This document shows, one piece after another, positions 16,214-26,834 of a DNA stretch of 37,827 nt. Source of the stretch: Paenibacillus agricola. Its GTDB lineage: Bacteria; Bacillota; Bacilli; Paenibacillales; NBRC-103111. The stretch lies in NCBI RefSeq assembly GCF_011440305.1, contig NZ_JAAOIW010000031.1:1-37827 (forward strand), read 5' to 3'. The position numbers were made by a program, and so were the translations under genes. The notes beneath the pieces are model-generated. The model made no database searches, was not told the DNA's origin, and saw nothing but the letters and a program-made list of their open reading frames with translations. The stretch's first letter is position 1. Each line of letters opens with the position of its first letter.

Positions 16214-17817
16214 CTTTGAGGTCTTGGCCGTTTCCAGAGAACCACGAAGCGGAGTTAATATGGTTTGGATCGCCGTTTATGGATTATAAGGGGAACTGGC
16301 GGATTCGTGTGGCATTTAGAACAAAAGCTGCGGGAATTAAAATTGTATCCTACCCGTGGGGCACGATTCCTTATTTACGTATTGGTCAAATCTATTCAAA
16401 TGGGACCTATGACCAAATCAGACCCATGAGTGGATCGGCATTTCACTTTTCAATTGAAGCATTGAACCAAGGGAACGTTACGAATGGCTTTAAACTACCT
16501 AAGCGTCTGATCGATTTTGATAAAAAACCGGAACTCGGGTTACAGAATATTATTCAGTACCGAGCTAATGATATTACATACTGTATTCCTGTAATTGAAT
16601 TAATCCGAGTAATGTTTATTAATTCGAGGTACTTGGCCTATTATTTGTTCCAACCTCATGGTTTGGACCTGCTGATCGATAAAAGTGATACTCGAGGGAG
16701 AACACTCCATTTTGACTTGAGTCTCCGAGTTCCAGCAAGATTAGCAACGGATAGTAATGCTCGTCACTTATCATGGATTCATACAGATCAGAAGATTCGT
16801 AACATGTGGGATTCCGTATATCAGCTAATGTTCAGCAAAGCGATAAAGGATTCACCCTATAATCCTTCCGCTATTTTGAAGAAGGGTATTCCTCTAGACG
16901 TTACTCTCCCAGTATTAGGGCCTATCGAAATGCATGTTCGCGGTGTGCAATTTATGGATTACGTTTTGGTAAAGGAGATTCTGGCTATAGGTGGATTTAA
17001 CCACCCGTCAGACGAAATTCTCTTCTGGCACCCTTCAAAGAAAAGACGTGAATGGAGTTCCGGGGATAAAACAGTTCGAATAATACCCGGATCCAAAAAA
17101 GACGACTTTGTTCTGAATGATCAAAGTAACAATGCCAAAGAGGATGCAAATCAGGATATATTAGAAACACCCCCTACCATTATGAAGTTTGCCAATTATC
17201 CTGTTGTGGAGACACGTCGGTTAAATGTAAGCCATTCGAATACAGGAAACGAAGTCATAGTCTCCTCGGGGCGTGGCGGAAAACATGCTGGGTCATCTGA
17301 AGAAGTGAGTACTCAGGATTCCATGGTTGGTGGCGACACTCCTCCTATCGATTTTCAAACCCTTGAGACGATACCAGCCTCTGAGGCAATTGGACTTGAG
17401 CCCTTTTTTAAGATGATAGAGATATTAAAGAAGACGTTTCCTGTAAGCATCAAAATGTCTGTATTAAGAGTTCCTGCTGGTAAACGTTTTTCTATTTGTG
17501 CAAACGGTGCACGTAGAACTTGTGCAATTGTTCAAATTACATATGGTACGGCAACAACTTTCATTGTCGAAGTTGCAAGACCGGATGACTGGTCGATATC
17601 AACACTCATCCTTCGACCAACGGATCAATCTTCATTTAGAGTCATCGAGCGGAATATTAAGCTGCTTCTCGAGGGGCTAGTTCAAAAGAGTGGTCACTGG
17701 GATCAGCATGTTCTAAATCGATGCAACGATATGAATAATATTGAAAAGGTTAAGCACTATCAGAGTGATACTATAAGGGATTGGGCGTATCGACTTGCAG
17801 GGAAATTATCAACTTAG
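16201..17817 (+). CDS. tnsE: TnsE, target-selection protein of Tn7-like elements
   Basis: In Tn7, TnsE steers insertion into replicating DNA, mostly mobile plasmids, through DNA 3' ends and the sliding clamp. This gene is intact: 538 residues, the length of Tn7 TnsE. The conserved C-terminal TnsE domain spans about 390-538 (IGLEPFFKMIEILKKTFPVS to RDWAYRLAGKL). A low-complexity linker lies at about 305-385. ATG 16201 has AGAGGTGAT upstream and overlaps the tnsD end by 13 bases, the usual tnsD-tnsE coupling. It cannot act without TnsABC, which are lost here, unless another element supplies them. Confidence 0.85.
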   Translation: MAALTLRSWPFPENHEAELIWFGSPFMDYKGNWRIRVAFRTKAAGIKIVSYPWGTIPYLRIGQIYSNGTYDQIRPMSGSAFHFSIEALNQGNVTNGFKLPKRLIDFDKKPELGLQNIIQYRANDITYCIPVIELIRVMFINSRYLAYYLFQPHGLDLLIDKSDTRGRTLHFDLSLRVPARLATDSNARHLSWIHTDQKIRNMWDSVYQLMFSKAIKDSPYNPSAILKKGIPLDVTLPVLGPIEMHVRGVQFMDYVLVKEILAIGGFNHPSDEILFWHPSKKRREWSSGDKTVRIIPGSKKDDFVLNDQSNNAKEDANQDILETPPTIMKFANYPVVETRRLNVSHSNTGNEVIVSSGRGGKHAGSSEEVSTQDSMVGGDTPPIDFQTLETIPASEAIGLEPFFKMIEILKKTFPVSIKMSVLRVPAGKRFSICANGARRTCAIVQITYGTATTFIVEVARPDDWSISTLILRPTDQSSFRVIERNIKLLLEGLVQKSGHWDQHVLNRCNDMNNIEKVKHYQSDTIRDWAYRLAGKLST

Positions 17818-17846
17818 GGAACCGAAAATAATCGGTTCTTTTTTTA
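17818..17846 (+). terminator. Terminator after tnsE
   Basis: GAACCGA (17819-17825) pairs with TCGGTTC (17832-17838), followed by eight T. It ends the tns gene block. Confidence 0.88.
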
Positions 17847-17849
17847 GTA

Positions 17850-17879
17850 TTGCAATACTTAATTTATTTGTGGTATTAT
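17850..17879 (+). promoter_or_regulatory. Promoter of the type I restriction operon
   Basis: TTGCAA (17850-17855), an 18-base spacer and TATTAT (17874-17879) with an extended TGn in front (17871-17873). It sits right after the tnsE terminator and 36 bases before the first gene's start. Confidence 0.65.
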
Positions 17880-17914
17880 TTAGGTGTAAGTTCTTAGTGC
17901 TAGAGGGTGATGAA

Positions 17915-19501
17915 TTGATTGAATCGTTCTGGAATATCTGCTTACTTCATGATATTAGCTCCCGGGATCAATTGCTGCGTGAAGCTGTAAGGGTTATTCA
18001 AACTAGAAGGATGTTGGAACAACAGGAAGCAGCTAACTTGACTCTTCTAGAGCCAGAAGTATTATTCCGATGGATGAAGGATCATGCAGGCGAGAGAGAA
18101 TTAGGACATTTTCCAGGTGATCGGGATTTATTTTATAAACTGTATCAAGCAGGTAAGGATATCGATTTGTTGGAATATGCCCTTCAGACATTACAGCAAG
18201 ATCGTATTACGGGAGGGATCATCGTCCATTCCGGCATTATGGATAGGTTTATAACTATGTGTAATCGGCATGGTTATCGATCGTTTCTCATCACGGAGAC
18301 TGAGAAATATATTCGAGGGCTAGTGGATACGCAGTGTTTCAAGCAACCCTTCAGGATAACGCTGCTGACAGAAAACTATATTATCGCAAAACTTCTTAAG
18401 ATCTACTTCGAACCTTATCACAACGTCAGTGTCATTCAAGGGTCTATTTATCATCCGTTGCCGCTAACAGAGAAATTTGAGGCAATACTAGCCATTCCGA
18501 ATTTCGGAATAAAAATGGACGAAGATGACGATGTGATTATTCGGGACTCGGAGGGCGTGGCGGTTAATCATCTTATTCCTCTCATGGAGGATGGCGGTAA
18601 GATGAGTGTAACTTTTCCCGCACGGATGATGTTTCAATCTGGGAGTATCGCGACTTGGCGTAAGCAAACGAACGAATTGGTCCCAGTCTGTACGATTAAT
18701 TTGCTTCCAGACGGATTGTTTCGTCCCTACACTTCCATCAAGACCTATCAAGTCGAATTTGGTAAGTCACCATCAGAAGAAGTGCATCTCGGACGATTAC
18801 AGCTTCAGAAGATGACGTTAATCACTGAACGTGAAACTACAATCCATCCTGAACAGTTTGGTCTGCTCGACAATTGGCGAATTGACATGCTATTGGACGA
18901 AGATCAAGACTCACTACAGGCTTTCCAGCAAGCCACGGTTCCCAAGGTGAGACTGCGGGATGTTGCGGATATTTTTCGGGGTAAATCTATTTTGAAGCAA
19001 GATTTAAAGGCAGGAACGATTAGGGTGCTTAACATCTCTAATCTGGAAGATGGGGAAGTGATTCTTGATCAGTTAGAAACGATTGATGAGGAAGAACGGA
19101 AGGTAAAACGCTACGAGATTCTCCCGGATGATCTGGTGATGACCTGCCGCGGAACGGTAAACAAACTGGCAGTATTTCCGAAGTCTGAAGGGGTGGTTAT
19201 CGCCTCTGCGAATATTATTGTTATTCGTTTCAAATCAACAATCCTAAGTCAATATGCGAAGATATTTTTGGAAAGTCCTGTTGGATCTACTCTTATTCAG
19301 AGCTTTCAGCGTGGGACAACCGTCATGAATTTGAATCCTGCGGATGTTGCGGAAATTGAAGTTCCTCTGCTTGCAAAGGAGGAACAGCTAGATCGAATTA
19401 ACCGATATGCCCAAGAGAAAGAACGATACAAAACGATAGTACGAGATGCAACAGCCCGGTGGGAGCAAGTGAAGAATAATCTTTACACTGAACTATACTG
19501 A
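17915..19501 (+). CDS. HsdS-like target recognition protein with methyltransferase-like front
   Basis: 528 residues. The C-terminal part (about 345-528) resembles one type I S-subunit target recognition domain plus helix (VRLRDVADIFRGKSI, then RGTVNKLAVFPKS, RGTTVMNLNPADVAEIEVPL, and a final coiled helix). The N-terminal part (about 95-300) has the spacing of an N6-adenine methyltransferase fold, but the catalytic NPP[FY] site reads IPNF (194-197), so it is probably not active. TTG 17915 is chosen because AGAGGGTG lies seven bases upstream. It is first in an operon with hsdM, hsdS and hsdR, 15 bases before hsdM. It may be an extra specificity or regulatory subunit; the exact family is not one I can name. 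Confidence 0.7.
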   Translation: MIESFWNICLLHDISSRDQLLREAVRVIQTRRMLEQQEAANLTLLEPEVLFRWMKDHAGERELGHFPGDRDLFYKLYQAGKDIDLLEYALQTLQQDRITGGIIVHSGIMDRFITMCNRHGYRSFLITETEKYIRGLVDTQCFKQPFRITLLTENYIIAKLLKIYFEPYHNVSVIQGSIYHPLPLTEKFEAILAIPNFGIKMDEDDDVIIRDSEGVAVNHLIPLMEDGGKMSVTFPARMMFQSGSIATWRKQTNELVPVCTINLLPDGLFRPYTSIKTYQVEFGKSPSEEVHLGRLQLQKMTLITERETTIHPEQFGLLDNWRIDMLLDEDQDSLQAFQQATVPKVRLRDVADIFRGKSILKQDLKAGTIRVLNISNLEDGEVILDQLETIDEEERKVKRYEILPDDLVMTCRGTVNKLAVFPKSEGVVIASANIIVIRFKSTILSQYAKIFLESPVGSTLIQSFQRGTTVMNLNPADVAEIEVPLLAKEEQLDRINRYAQEKERYKTIVRDATARWEQVKNNLYTELY

Positions 19502-19516
19502 GGAGGACCACAAGAA

Positions 19517-21040
19517 ATGGCAACAGCTAACATAGGGTTTGAAGAGAAATTATGGAGCATGGCTGACAAGTTGCGCGGCAGTATGGATTCGGCGGAATAT
19601 AAGCATGTGGCACTTGGCTTGCTATTCCTTAAATATGTATCGGATGCATTTGAAGAGAAATTTGAGACTCTTAAAAATGAACCCTATGCAGATCCCGAAG
19701 ACCGGGACGAATACATCGCGGCAAATATCTTCTGGGTACCGAAGGATGCGCGCTGGAAAAACATCAAAAGTAATGCCAAAAAACCGGAAATCGGGCAAAT
19801 TATCGATCAAGCTATGGTCGACATAGAGAAGGAAAACCCATCACTCAAAGGTGTTTTGCCTAAGGATTACGCGAGACCATCACTCGATAAAACCCGGCTC
19901 GGTGAAGTCATTGACTTGTTCTCGTTCAAAGTCGGCGATGAAGAGAGTCGTTCCAAAGACGTGCTCGGTCGAGTATACGAATACTTCCTAAGCAAGTTCG
20001 CAAGCGCGGAGGGTAAGAATGGTGGCGAGTTTTACACCCCAAACAGCGTAGTCCAGCTATTGGTAGCCATGATTGAGCCGTTCAAAGGTCGTGTTTATGA
20101 CCCCTGCTGTGGTTCAGGCGGGATGTTCGTACAAAGCGAGAAATTTGTAGAGGAACATCAGGGTAGGCTGGGCGATATCGCGGTATATGGTCAGGAGTCG
20201 AACCCGACCACTTGGAAGCTGTGCAAGATGAACTTGGCAATTCGTGGGCTCGACAGCAACTTGGGTGAGCATCATGCGGATACATTTCATAACGACTTAC
20301 ACAAAAGCTTGAAGGCGGATTACATACTAGCGAATCCCCCATTTAATATTAGTGATTGGGGTGGTGGTAGACTAATAGAGGACGCTCGTTGGGCGTATGG
20401 AACTCCGCCTACTGGGAATGCCAACTACGCTTGGATTCAGCACATGGTGAACAAACTTGCTCCAAGTGGTGTGGCTGGCTTCGTATTGGCAAATGGATCG
20501 ATGTCCACGAGCACAACAGCAGAGTACGAGATTCGCAGTAAACTAGTCAATGCCGATTTGGTTGATTGCATCGTCACTTTGCCGGGGCAGTTGTTCTATT
20601 CGACGCAAATTCCTGTTTGTCTCTGGTTTATGACCAAGAATAAAACCTCAAAAGGATTGCGCGATCGTCGCGGCGAAATATTGTTTATCGATGCTCGTAA
20701 AATCGGTCAAATGGTTGATAGGACTCACAAAGAGTTAGGCTCAGATGATATCAAAAAAATCACAGATACTTACCATGCTTGGCGTGGGCAAGATGAAGCG
20801 GGAGTTTATGAGGATGTTAAAGGTTTCTGCAAAGTGGCGAAACTTGCAGAAGTCCAAGAACACGAATATATTTTAACACCTGGTCGGTATGTTGGAATTG
20901 AAGATGTCGAGGAAGATAGCGAACCGTTTGAGGATAAAATGGTTCGGCTGACGACAGAATTAGCAGAGCAATTTTCAAAATCCCGACATTTGGAAGGCGA
21001 GATTCGCAAGCGGCTTGGGGGGATTGGGTTTGATTTTTAG
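19517..21040 (+). CDS. hsdM: Type I restriction-modification methyltransferase subunit
   Basis: Modification subunit that methylates adenine at the site chosen by HsdS. The N-terminal HsdM helical domain ([20 protein letters not shown] onward) is followed by the methyltransferase core with SAM-binding motif I at DPCCGSGG (195-202) and catalytic motif IV NPPF (273-276). 507 residues, typical length. ATG 19517 has GAGGAGG upstream. The hsdS frame overlaps its 3' end. Confidence 0.96.
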   Translation: MATANIGFEEKLWSMADKLRGSMDSAEYKHVALGLLFLKYVSDAFEEKFETLKNEPYADPEDRDEYIAANIFWVPKDARWKNIKSNAKKPEIGQIIDQAMVDIEKENPSLKGVLPKDYARPSLDKTRLGEVIDLFSFKVGDEESRSKDVLGRVYEYFLSKFASAEGKNGGEFYTPNSVVQLLVAMIEPFKGRVYDPCCGSGGMFVQSEKFVEEHQGRLGDIAVYGQESNPTTWKLCKMNLAIRGLDSNLGEHHADTFHNDLHKSLKADYILANPPFNISDWGGGRLIEDARWAYGTPPTGNANYAWIQHMVNKLAPSGVAGFVLANGSMSTSTTAEYEIRSKLVNADLVDCIVTLPGQLFYSTQIPVCLWFMTKNKTSKGLRDRRGEILFIDARKIGQMVDRTHKELGSDDIKKITDTYHAWRGQDEAGVYEDVKGFCKVAKLAEVQEHEYILTPGRYVGIEDVEEDSEPFEDKMVRLTTELAEQFSKSRHLEGEIRKRLGGIGFDF

Positions 21041-21080
21041 CAACGAGCTATTAAGTTCAATAAGTGAGGTAGGCATCGAA

Positions 21081-22421
21081 ATGCTACCACAGGGTTGGAG
21101 AACGACGACTGTTCAGGCGATAAGTTCGCAAATGGGTGATGCACCATTTGGAACTAATTTGAAATCAAAAGATTACACAGATAGTGGAGTGCCTGTTGTT
21201 CAAGGGAGAAATATACAAAACAATAGATTCGAATGGAATAATACTTTATATGTATCATCTGAGAAAAAAGATGAGCTGAAGAAACATTTGTGCAGAATGG
21301 GTGATTTGGTTTTCCCAAAAGTGGGCACGATTGGGGGCTGTGCAATATTACCCAAGATCGAGGGTAAAGATGAGTTTGTTTTATCCACAAATATGATGAA
21401 AATAAATGTTGATGAGGAATTATATTCTTTAAAGTATATTTATTATTATTTTTCAAATCCAATAATACAGAACACCATCAAGCAACACTCTACCTCTTCG
21501 GTTCAGCCAGTATTTAACTTTACGAGTTTGAAAAAGTTCCCAGTTATTGTTCCTAGTCTGAAGGAACAGAAAGTAATTAGTTCGATTTTATCCTCATTGG
21601 ATGACAAAATCGAACTCAATATTAATATTAACAAAAACCTTAAAGAAATGGCTCAAGCCCTTTTTAAAAGATGGTTTGTGGATTTTGAGTTTCCGAATGA
21701 AAATGGAGAACAGTATAAGTCCAATGGTGGTGAGTTTGAGGAAAGTGAATTGGGGTTGATCCCTAATGATTGGAAGATTGGAACAGTAACGGACATATTC
21801 GACGTTCAAAGCGGGGGAACTCCTAAAACGGGTAACTCTGAGTATTGGAATGGTAAAATTCCATTTTTCACTCCAAAAGATAGTACCAATTCTTTCTATG
21901 TGATTGATACAGAGAAGAACATTACCGAAGAAGGTTTGTCAAAATGTAACAGTAAGTTATATAAAAATGGTACGGTATTTATTACCGCAAGGGGTACAGT
22001 AGGTAAACTTTCAATTGCAGGCAGAGATATGGCAATGAATCAATCCTGCTATGCATTAATTTCAAAAAATGGATTTACTCAGAAATATATTTTCCTCCAA
22101 ACTCAACAATTAATTAATACAATCAGAAAAAGTGCTACTGGAGCAGTATTTGATGCAATAACAGTGTCTACATTTCAAAATTTGAAAACGATAATACCCA
22201 ATATTGATTTAGTGAAGCAATTCGAAGATATAGTTGAGGGTATATTCTTATCAATATTAAACAATACAAATGAAAATCAAACTTTATCAAATATCCGAGA
22301 TACGTTTCTTCCCAAACTCATGTCAGGTGAAATTCGAATACCTGTGGAGAGAGAATATACACAGGCTGGTGAACTGCCAATGGTTGCAGAAAGAAATGAG
22401 AAATACAATACCAATAACTAA
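21081..22421 (+). CDS. hsdS: Type I restriction-modification specificity subunit
   Basis: Determines the DNA sequence recognised by the HsdM/HsdR complex. Two target recognition domains are visible (about 1-150 and 225-370), each followed by a conserved helix; the central helix runs [20 protein letters not shown] then [20 protein letters not shown]. The second TRD begins [21 protein letters not shown] use ATG 21081 ([10 protein letters not shown]) with GAGGT upstream, giving 446 residues; the frame is open back to 21015, overlapping hsdM. The first half is markedly AT-rich compared with hsdM, as is common for exchanged S genes. Confidence 0.92.
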   Translation: MLPQGWRTTTVQAISSQMGDAPFGTNLKSKDYTDSGVPVVQGRNIQNNRFEWNNTLYVSSEKKDELKKHLCRMGDLVFPKVGTIGGCAILPKIEGKDEFVLSTNMMKINVDEELYSLKYIYYYFSNPIIQNTIKQHSTSSVQPVFNFTSLKKFPVIVPSLKEQKVISSILSSLDDKIELNININKNLKEMAQALFKRWFVDFEFPNENGEQYKSNGGEFEESELGLIPNDWKIGTVTDIFDVQSGGTPKTGNSEYWNGKIPFFTPKDSTNSFYVIDTEKNITEEGLSKCNSKLYKNGTVFITARGTVGKLSIAGRDMAMNQSCYALISKNGFTQKYIFLQTQQLINTIRKSATGAVFDAITVSTFQNLKTIIPNIDLVKQFEDIVEGIFLSILNNTNENQTLSNIRDTFLPKLMSGEIRIPVEREYTQAGELPMVAERNEKYNTNN

Positions 22422-22440
22422 GCAAGAGGGAGGTGCATCG

Positions 22441-25400
22441 ATGGTCCAGTACACCACATCCTACACAGAGAGCGACTTGGAGCAGGCCGCGCTAGAATGG
22501 TTTGAAGAACTGAATTATAACAAAGCTTATGGTCCAGAAATCTCGCCAGAGGGTGAATATCCGGAAAGGTCGCATTATCAGGATGTTATTCTGAAAGACC
22601 GGCTTCGCGAGGCTCTGATACGTATCAACAAGCAACTGCCGCGGGAAGCGATCGAGGAAGCGATCCGTATTATTGAAACGCCTCGCAGCCCGAGCTTGAT
22701 GATCAATAATAAAGCCTTTCAGAAAATGATTACCGATGGAATTGACGTACAGTATCGGGCGACTAACGGAGACTATCCTACAGAAAAGGTTTGGCTGTTC
22801 GATACTGATCCTGACCGAGTAGACAATAACGACTTTTTGGTCGTCAATCAATTTACGGTCATCGAGAATCAAAAGGATAAACGACCGGATGTGGTAGTTT
22901 TTGTTAATGGTCTTCCGATTGCGGTTTTGGAGCTAAAAAGTGCCTCCAACGAAGAAGTGGGAATTAGTGACGCATATAATCAGGTGCAAACATATAAAAA
23001 AGCGATCTCATCTCTTTTTACCTATAATTCATTCTTAGTTATCAGTGATGGTGTTAATGCTCGGGTAGGAACCTTGACGGCGGATGAAGAACGGTTCATG
23101 ATGTGGCGGACTATCGACGGTGAAGGTGTTGCCTCCTCATCTCTCCCCCAGCTCGAAGTGTTGATCAAGGGAATGTTCGACAAGAGCAGGTTTTTGGATA
23201 TTATCAAGCATTTTGTGTTGTTTCAGACGGATGGAGAACATCTTTTCAAAATATTAGCGGGGTATCATCAGTACCATGCCACCAACAAAGCGATAGGCTG
23301 TACGGAGAGAGCGACGATGGAGGAAGGAGATCGGAAAATAGGTGTCATCTGGCACACGCAAGGCTCCGGTAAAAGTCTTTTAATGGTCTTCTATGCTGGA
23401 AAGCTGGTGCTGACGTTGGATAATCCGACTATTGTTGTTGTAACTGATCGCAATGATTTGGACGATCAATTATATTCTACGTTCAGCAAGTCGAAGGACT
23501 TGCTTCGTCAAACCCCACAGCAAGCCGAAAATCGCACACATCTACAACAGTTATTGGCGGTGGAATCGGGTGGAATCATTTTCACAACGGTTCATAAATT
23601 TTCACCTGAAGATGTCGATTCAAATTATCCTATACTTACTGATCGCCGGAACGTTATCGTTATCGCAGACGAGGCTCATCGCAGTCAATACGGATTTCAG
23701 GCGGAGATGGTTATAGGGGAAGATGAGGCAAACATTAAGTACGGTTATGCCAAATACATGCGCGATGCTTTGCCGAACGCCTCCTACATTGGCTATACAG
23801 GAACACCGGTTGAATTGACCGATAAGAATACGCCTGCAGTCTTCGGTGATTATATCGATGTGTATGACATGACCCGAGCCGTAGAAGATGGAACAACCGT
23901 TAAAATTTACTATGAAAGCCGAATTGCGCGGTTAGAGTTATCTGATACAGAACGACCCATTATCGATAATGAATACGAAGAAATTACGGAGTATCAAGAG
24001 TATACGCAGCAAGAAAAGCTGAAGTCCAGATGGGCGCGTTTGGAAGCGTTGGCTGGTTCGGAGAAACGGATCAAAGAAGTGGCAAAGGACATGGTCAATC
24101 ATTATGAGCAACGTCAAGGTGCTATGTATGGTAAAGCAATGATCGTTGTTATGTCGCGTCGTATTGCAATCGATTTGTATAAAGAAATCATCACGATTCG
24201 ACCGGATTGGCACAGTGATGACGACAATGAGGGAAAAATTAAAATTGTTATGACTGGAACTTCCAGCGACCCAGCGGAATGGCAACCTTTTATTGGGACA
24301 AAGCGGCGTAGGGAGCATCTGGCTAAACGGATGAAAGACGTAAATGATCCTCTTGAGATCGTAATTGTCCGTGACATGTGGTTGACGGGGTTTGACGTGC
24401 CAAGTATGAACACGATGTACATTGATAAGCCCATGAAGGGGCATAATCTCATGCAGGCAATTGCCCGAGTGAATCGGGTGTTCCGTGACAAGCCAGGCGG
24501 ATTGATCGTGGACTATATTGGTATTGCGGATATGTTGAAAGCGGCACTCCAACGATACACGGAAAATGATCGCAAGACTGCAGGGATCGATACGGATCTA
24601 GCAGTCGACTTCATGTTGGAGAAGCTTCAGCTCATTCGGGAACTGTTGCATGGACACGACTTTACAAGATTTGCTTCAGAGAAAGCTTCTGAACGGATGA
24701 AGGCGATCGTTGAAACTGTGGACTATGTACTTGGACTCGGGGATCATGGGAAACGTAATTTTGTGAATTGGACAACGGAGTTGTCGAAAGCTTATGCTCT
24801 TTGCGCAACTACAGAGGCTGCAGAGCAAGTTAACTTGGAAATTAGCTTTTTTAAGGCTGTCAAGTCGGGAATTGTCAAAATCATCACGACGGAAAACAAG
24901 AAGAAAACGACGAATGAGTTGGATGCTGAGTTAAATCAATTGATCTCCAAGTCGATAATGTCAGACGAAGTCATTGATATTCTCGAAGCAGTCGGGTTGC
25001 AGAAGCCAAACATTGCGATTTTGTCGAATGAATTCCTGGAGCATGTAAGAGGGATGAAGCAGAAAAACCTTGCGGTAGAGTTGTTGAGAAGGCTGCTTCA
25101 AGGTAAGGTAAAGGCTGTTTCGAGAATCAGTATTATTCAGTCGAAGAAGTTCTCCGAGATGTTGGAGGAAGCTGTTCGTAAATACAACAACCGTACAATC
25201 GAGACCACACAGGTCATTGAAGAGTTGATCCAGATGGCCAAAGAGATGAACGCTGCCGTTAAGCGCGGCGAGGATCTTGGGCTTGTTAAAGAAGAAGTTG
25301 CCTTTTACGACGCACTTGCTTCTAACGAAACTGCAAAGGAATTAATGGGCGATCTGGTGTTAAAGCAAATTGCCCATGAGCTGACACAGGCCATTAAGAG

Positions 25401-25578
25401 CAATATAAAGGTGGACTGGACACTACGCGAGAATGTCAGGGCTCAAATGCGGATAACAGTTAAACGATTATTGAAGAAATATGGTTATCCGCCGGATCTT
25501 GAGAAGATGGCGATAGACCTTGTACTTCAACAAGCTGAATTGATGGCACAGGGCGAGACGGAAGAATTTCGATATTAA
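22441..25578 (+). CDS. hsdR: Type I restriction endonuclease subunit
   Basis: Motor and nuclease subunit: cuts unmodified DNA after ATP-driven translocation. The N-terminal PD-(D/E)xK nuclease has D150 in [10 protein letters not shown] and E164-x-K166 in VLELKSAS. The helicase part has Walker A GSGKS (308-312), DEAH (410-413), and late motifs such as [20 protein letters not shown] and [12 protein letters not shown] helical C-terminal domain follows. 1045 residues. ATG 22441 is preceded by GGGAGGTG; the frame is open upstream inside hsdS but without a ribosome site. Complete, so the system may be active. Confidence 0.96.
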   Translation: MVQYTTSYTESDLEQAALEWFEELNYNKAYGPEISPEGEYPERSHYQDVILKDRLREALIRINKQLPREAIEEAIRIIETPRSPSLMINNKAFQKMITDGIDVQYRATNGDYPTEKVWLFDTDPDRVDNNDFLVVNQFTVIENQKDKRPDVVVFVNGLPIAVLELKSASNEEVGISDAYNQVQTYKKAISSLFTYNSFLVISDGVNARVGTLTADEERFMMWRTIDGEGVASSSLPQLEVLIKGMFDKSRFLDIIKHFVLFQTDGEHLFKILAGYHQYHATNKAIGCTERATMEEGDRKIGVIWHTQGSGKSLLMVFYAGKLVLTLDNPTIVVVTDRNDLDDQLYSTFSKSKDLLRQTPQQAENRTHLQQLLAVESGGIIFTTVHKFSPEDVDSNYPILTDRRNVIVIADEAHRSQYGFQAEMVIGEDEANIKYGYAKYMRDALPNASYIGYTGTPVELTDKNTPAVFGDYIDVYDMTRAVEDGTTVKIYYESRIARLELSDTERPIIDNEYEEITEYQEYTQQEKLKSRWARLEALAGSEKRIKEVAKDMVNHYEQRQGAMYGKAMIVVMSRRIAIDLYKEIITIRPDWHSDDDNEGKIKIVMTGTSSDPAEWQPFIGTKRRREHLAKRMKDVNDPLEIVIVRDMWLTGFDVPSMNTMYIDKPMKGHNLMQAIARVNRVFRDKPGGLIVDYIGIADMLKAALQRYTENDRKTAGIDTDLAVDFMLEKLQLIRELLHGHDFTRFASEKASERMKAIVETVDYVLGLGDHGKRNFVNWTTELSKAYALCATTEAAEQVNLEISFFKAVKSGIVKIITTENKKKTTNELDAELNQLISKSIMSDEVIDILEAVGLQKPNIAILSNEFLEHVRGMKQKNLAVELLRRLLQGKVKAVSRISIIQSKKFSEMLEEAVRKYNNRTIETTQVIEELIQMAKEMNAAVKRGEDLGLVKEEVAFYDALASNETAKELMGDLVLKQIAHELTQAIKSNIKVDWTLRENVRAQMRITVKRLLKKYGYPPDLEKMAIDLVLQQAELMAQGETEEFRY

Positions 25579-25588
25579 ATGACATCAC

Positions 25589-25628
25589 GACGTAGCATCT
25601 TAAAGAAGATATGCTACGTCTATTTTTT
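25589..25628 (+). terminator. Terminator after hsdR
   Basis: GACGTAGCAT (25589-25598) pairs with ATGCTACGTC (25611-25620), and the inner ATCTT/AAGAT extends the stem. A T run follows. It separates the restriction operon from the CBASS operon. Confidence 0.88.
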
Positions 25629-25652
25629 TATAAATCATTAGGAGTGTTGAAG

Positions 25653-26252
25653 TTGTCACAACAATTAATCAATGAAGTAAAGCAATTTAAAAAGAAGGCT
25701 GAACAAAATAGACAAATGCATTTTAGTATATCTAATAGTGCAAACCTTCTGAATAAGGCTCTACACGCTTTGGTTTTGATAGGTTCTTCGGCTACAGCAA
25801 TTCTAACATTTGCGGAATACAGTACATTTATCCCGTGGGTTCCATTTCTTAAGGATGGAGAATATAAATTATTTATCGGATTAGTTGCTGGATGTGTATT
25901 CATAATTTCGATATTAGAAGAGTATTTTCGCTTAGGTGAGAAAGCTGTATCACACGAGACCATTGGAAAGCAATTAACTTCATTTATTCGTTCCGCTAGC
26001 GTAGTAGAAGCTCTCGAAGAGATATTAAAAGAGGACGTTGAAAAATTAAAGAATGAATATAGTACGATTCATGAAAATGCTCCAACCATTCCTGAAAAAA
26101 TATTTATTAAAGAAAAACAACGTCTGATAATTAAGATAGAAATTAGCAAAAAACTAGAAACAACGCCCCACATGAGCACATTGTTCTATCGGTTGAAGAT
26201 GAAAGCCAAACAATTCAGTGGCTCTGACGATAGTGTCAGTGGGGACAGATAA
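25653..26252 (+). CDS. SLATT-domain membrane effector of type IV CBASS
   Basis: 199 residues with the SLATT layout: an amphipathic N-terminal helix (about 5-33), two membrane helices (about 36-54 and 70-88), and a cytoplasmic helix pair beginning EEYFRLGEKAVSHETIGKQL. SLATT proteins are membrane effectors thought to breach the membrane when a nucleotide signal is made. TTG 25653 is chosen because TAGGAG ends eight bases upstream; the frame is open from 25611 but that part lies in the hsdR terminator. It is the first gene of the operon with Cap9, Cap10 and CD-NTase, three bases before the Cap9 start. Its role as the CBASS effector is inferred from this position. Confidence 0.82.
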   Translation: MSQQLINEVKQFKKKAEQNRQMHFSISNSANLLNKALHALVLIGSSATAILTFAEYSTFIPWVPFLKDGEYKLFIGLVAGCVFIISILEEYFRLGEKAVSHETIGKQLTSFIRSASVVEALEEILKEDVEKLKNEYSTIHENAPTIPEKIFIKEKQRLIIKIEISKKLETTPHMSTLFYRLKMKAKQFSGSDDSVSGDR

Positions 26253-26255
26253 GGG

Positions 26256-26834
26256 ATGAGCGATAGAAGTTATCCTGTATTGGTTTTATTGAGTGGAGGG
26301 CTGGATTCGTCGTGCTTAGTTCATTACCATCTCTTACAAGGAGATAAAGTCACGGCAATATATTTTGATTACGGACAACAAAATTCTGAACGAGAATTTC
26401 AATCTGCGAAAGCGATTAGCAAATATTACGATATTCAGCTTAGCAGAGAAACATTAGGTTTTAAAATAAATAATTACGAAGGTGAGTTCTACTGTCGTAA
26501 TGCACTTTTTGTTTTGGCAGCATGTAGCTTTCTTGGAGAATCGACATCCCTTATCTCATTAGGGATTCATTCTGGGACGCCCTATTACGATTCAACTTCA
26601 GCTTTTGTAACAGATACTCAGACGTTGCTTAATGGTTACTTCGGGGGAGTAATAAGGGTAACCACTCCCTTCCTTGATTATACGAAAGTACAAATATTTG
26701 ATTATGCTTTACAAGAGAAAATGCCTGTTCAGCTAACATACAGTTGTGAAATAGGAGAACAAGAGCCGTGTAATTTATGTAGATCGTGTATCGATAGGAG
26801 AATGCTAAATGAAAAATCACCAGGGAAAGATTAG
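26256..26834 (+). CDS. cap9: QueC-like ancillary protein of type IV CBASS (Cap9)
   Basis: 192-residue PP-loop ATPase related to QueC, which makes the 7-cyano-7-deazaguanine precursor. The PP-loop SGGLDSS is at 13-19 and the zinc Cys set is C164, C172, C175 and C178. It is shorter than housekeeping QueC (about 220). No other queuosine or preQ0 pathway genes (queD, queE, folE) lie nearby, and it is packed between the SLATT gene and the TGT-like gene, overlapping the latter by 26 bases. This is the type IV CBASS context, where the QueC-like protein is called Cap9. A plain QueC role is unlikely but cannot be excluded from sequence alone. Confidence 0.85.
   Translation: MSDRSYPVLVLLSGGLDSSCLVHYHLLQGDKVTAIYFDYGQQNSEREFQSAKAISKYYDIQLSRETLGFKINNYEGEFYCRNALFVLAACSFLGESTSLISLGIHSGTPYYDSTSAFVTDTQTLLNGYFGGVIRVTTPFLDYTKVQIFDYALQEKMPVQLTYSCEIGEQEPCNLCRSCIDRRMLNEKSPGKD

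Noticed and set aside
23938-24552. 204-codon minus-strand ORF inside hsdR
   Set aside because: Antisense shadow of the helicase region; sequence shows no recognisable domain.
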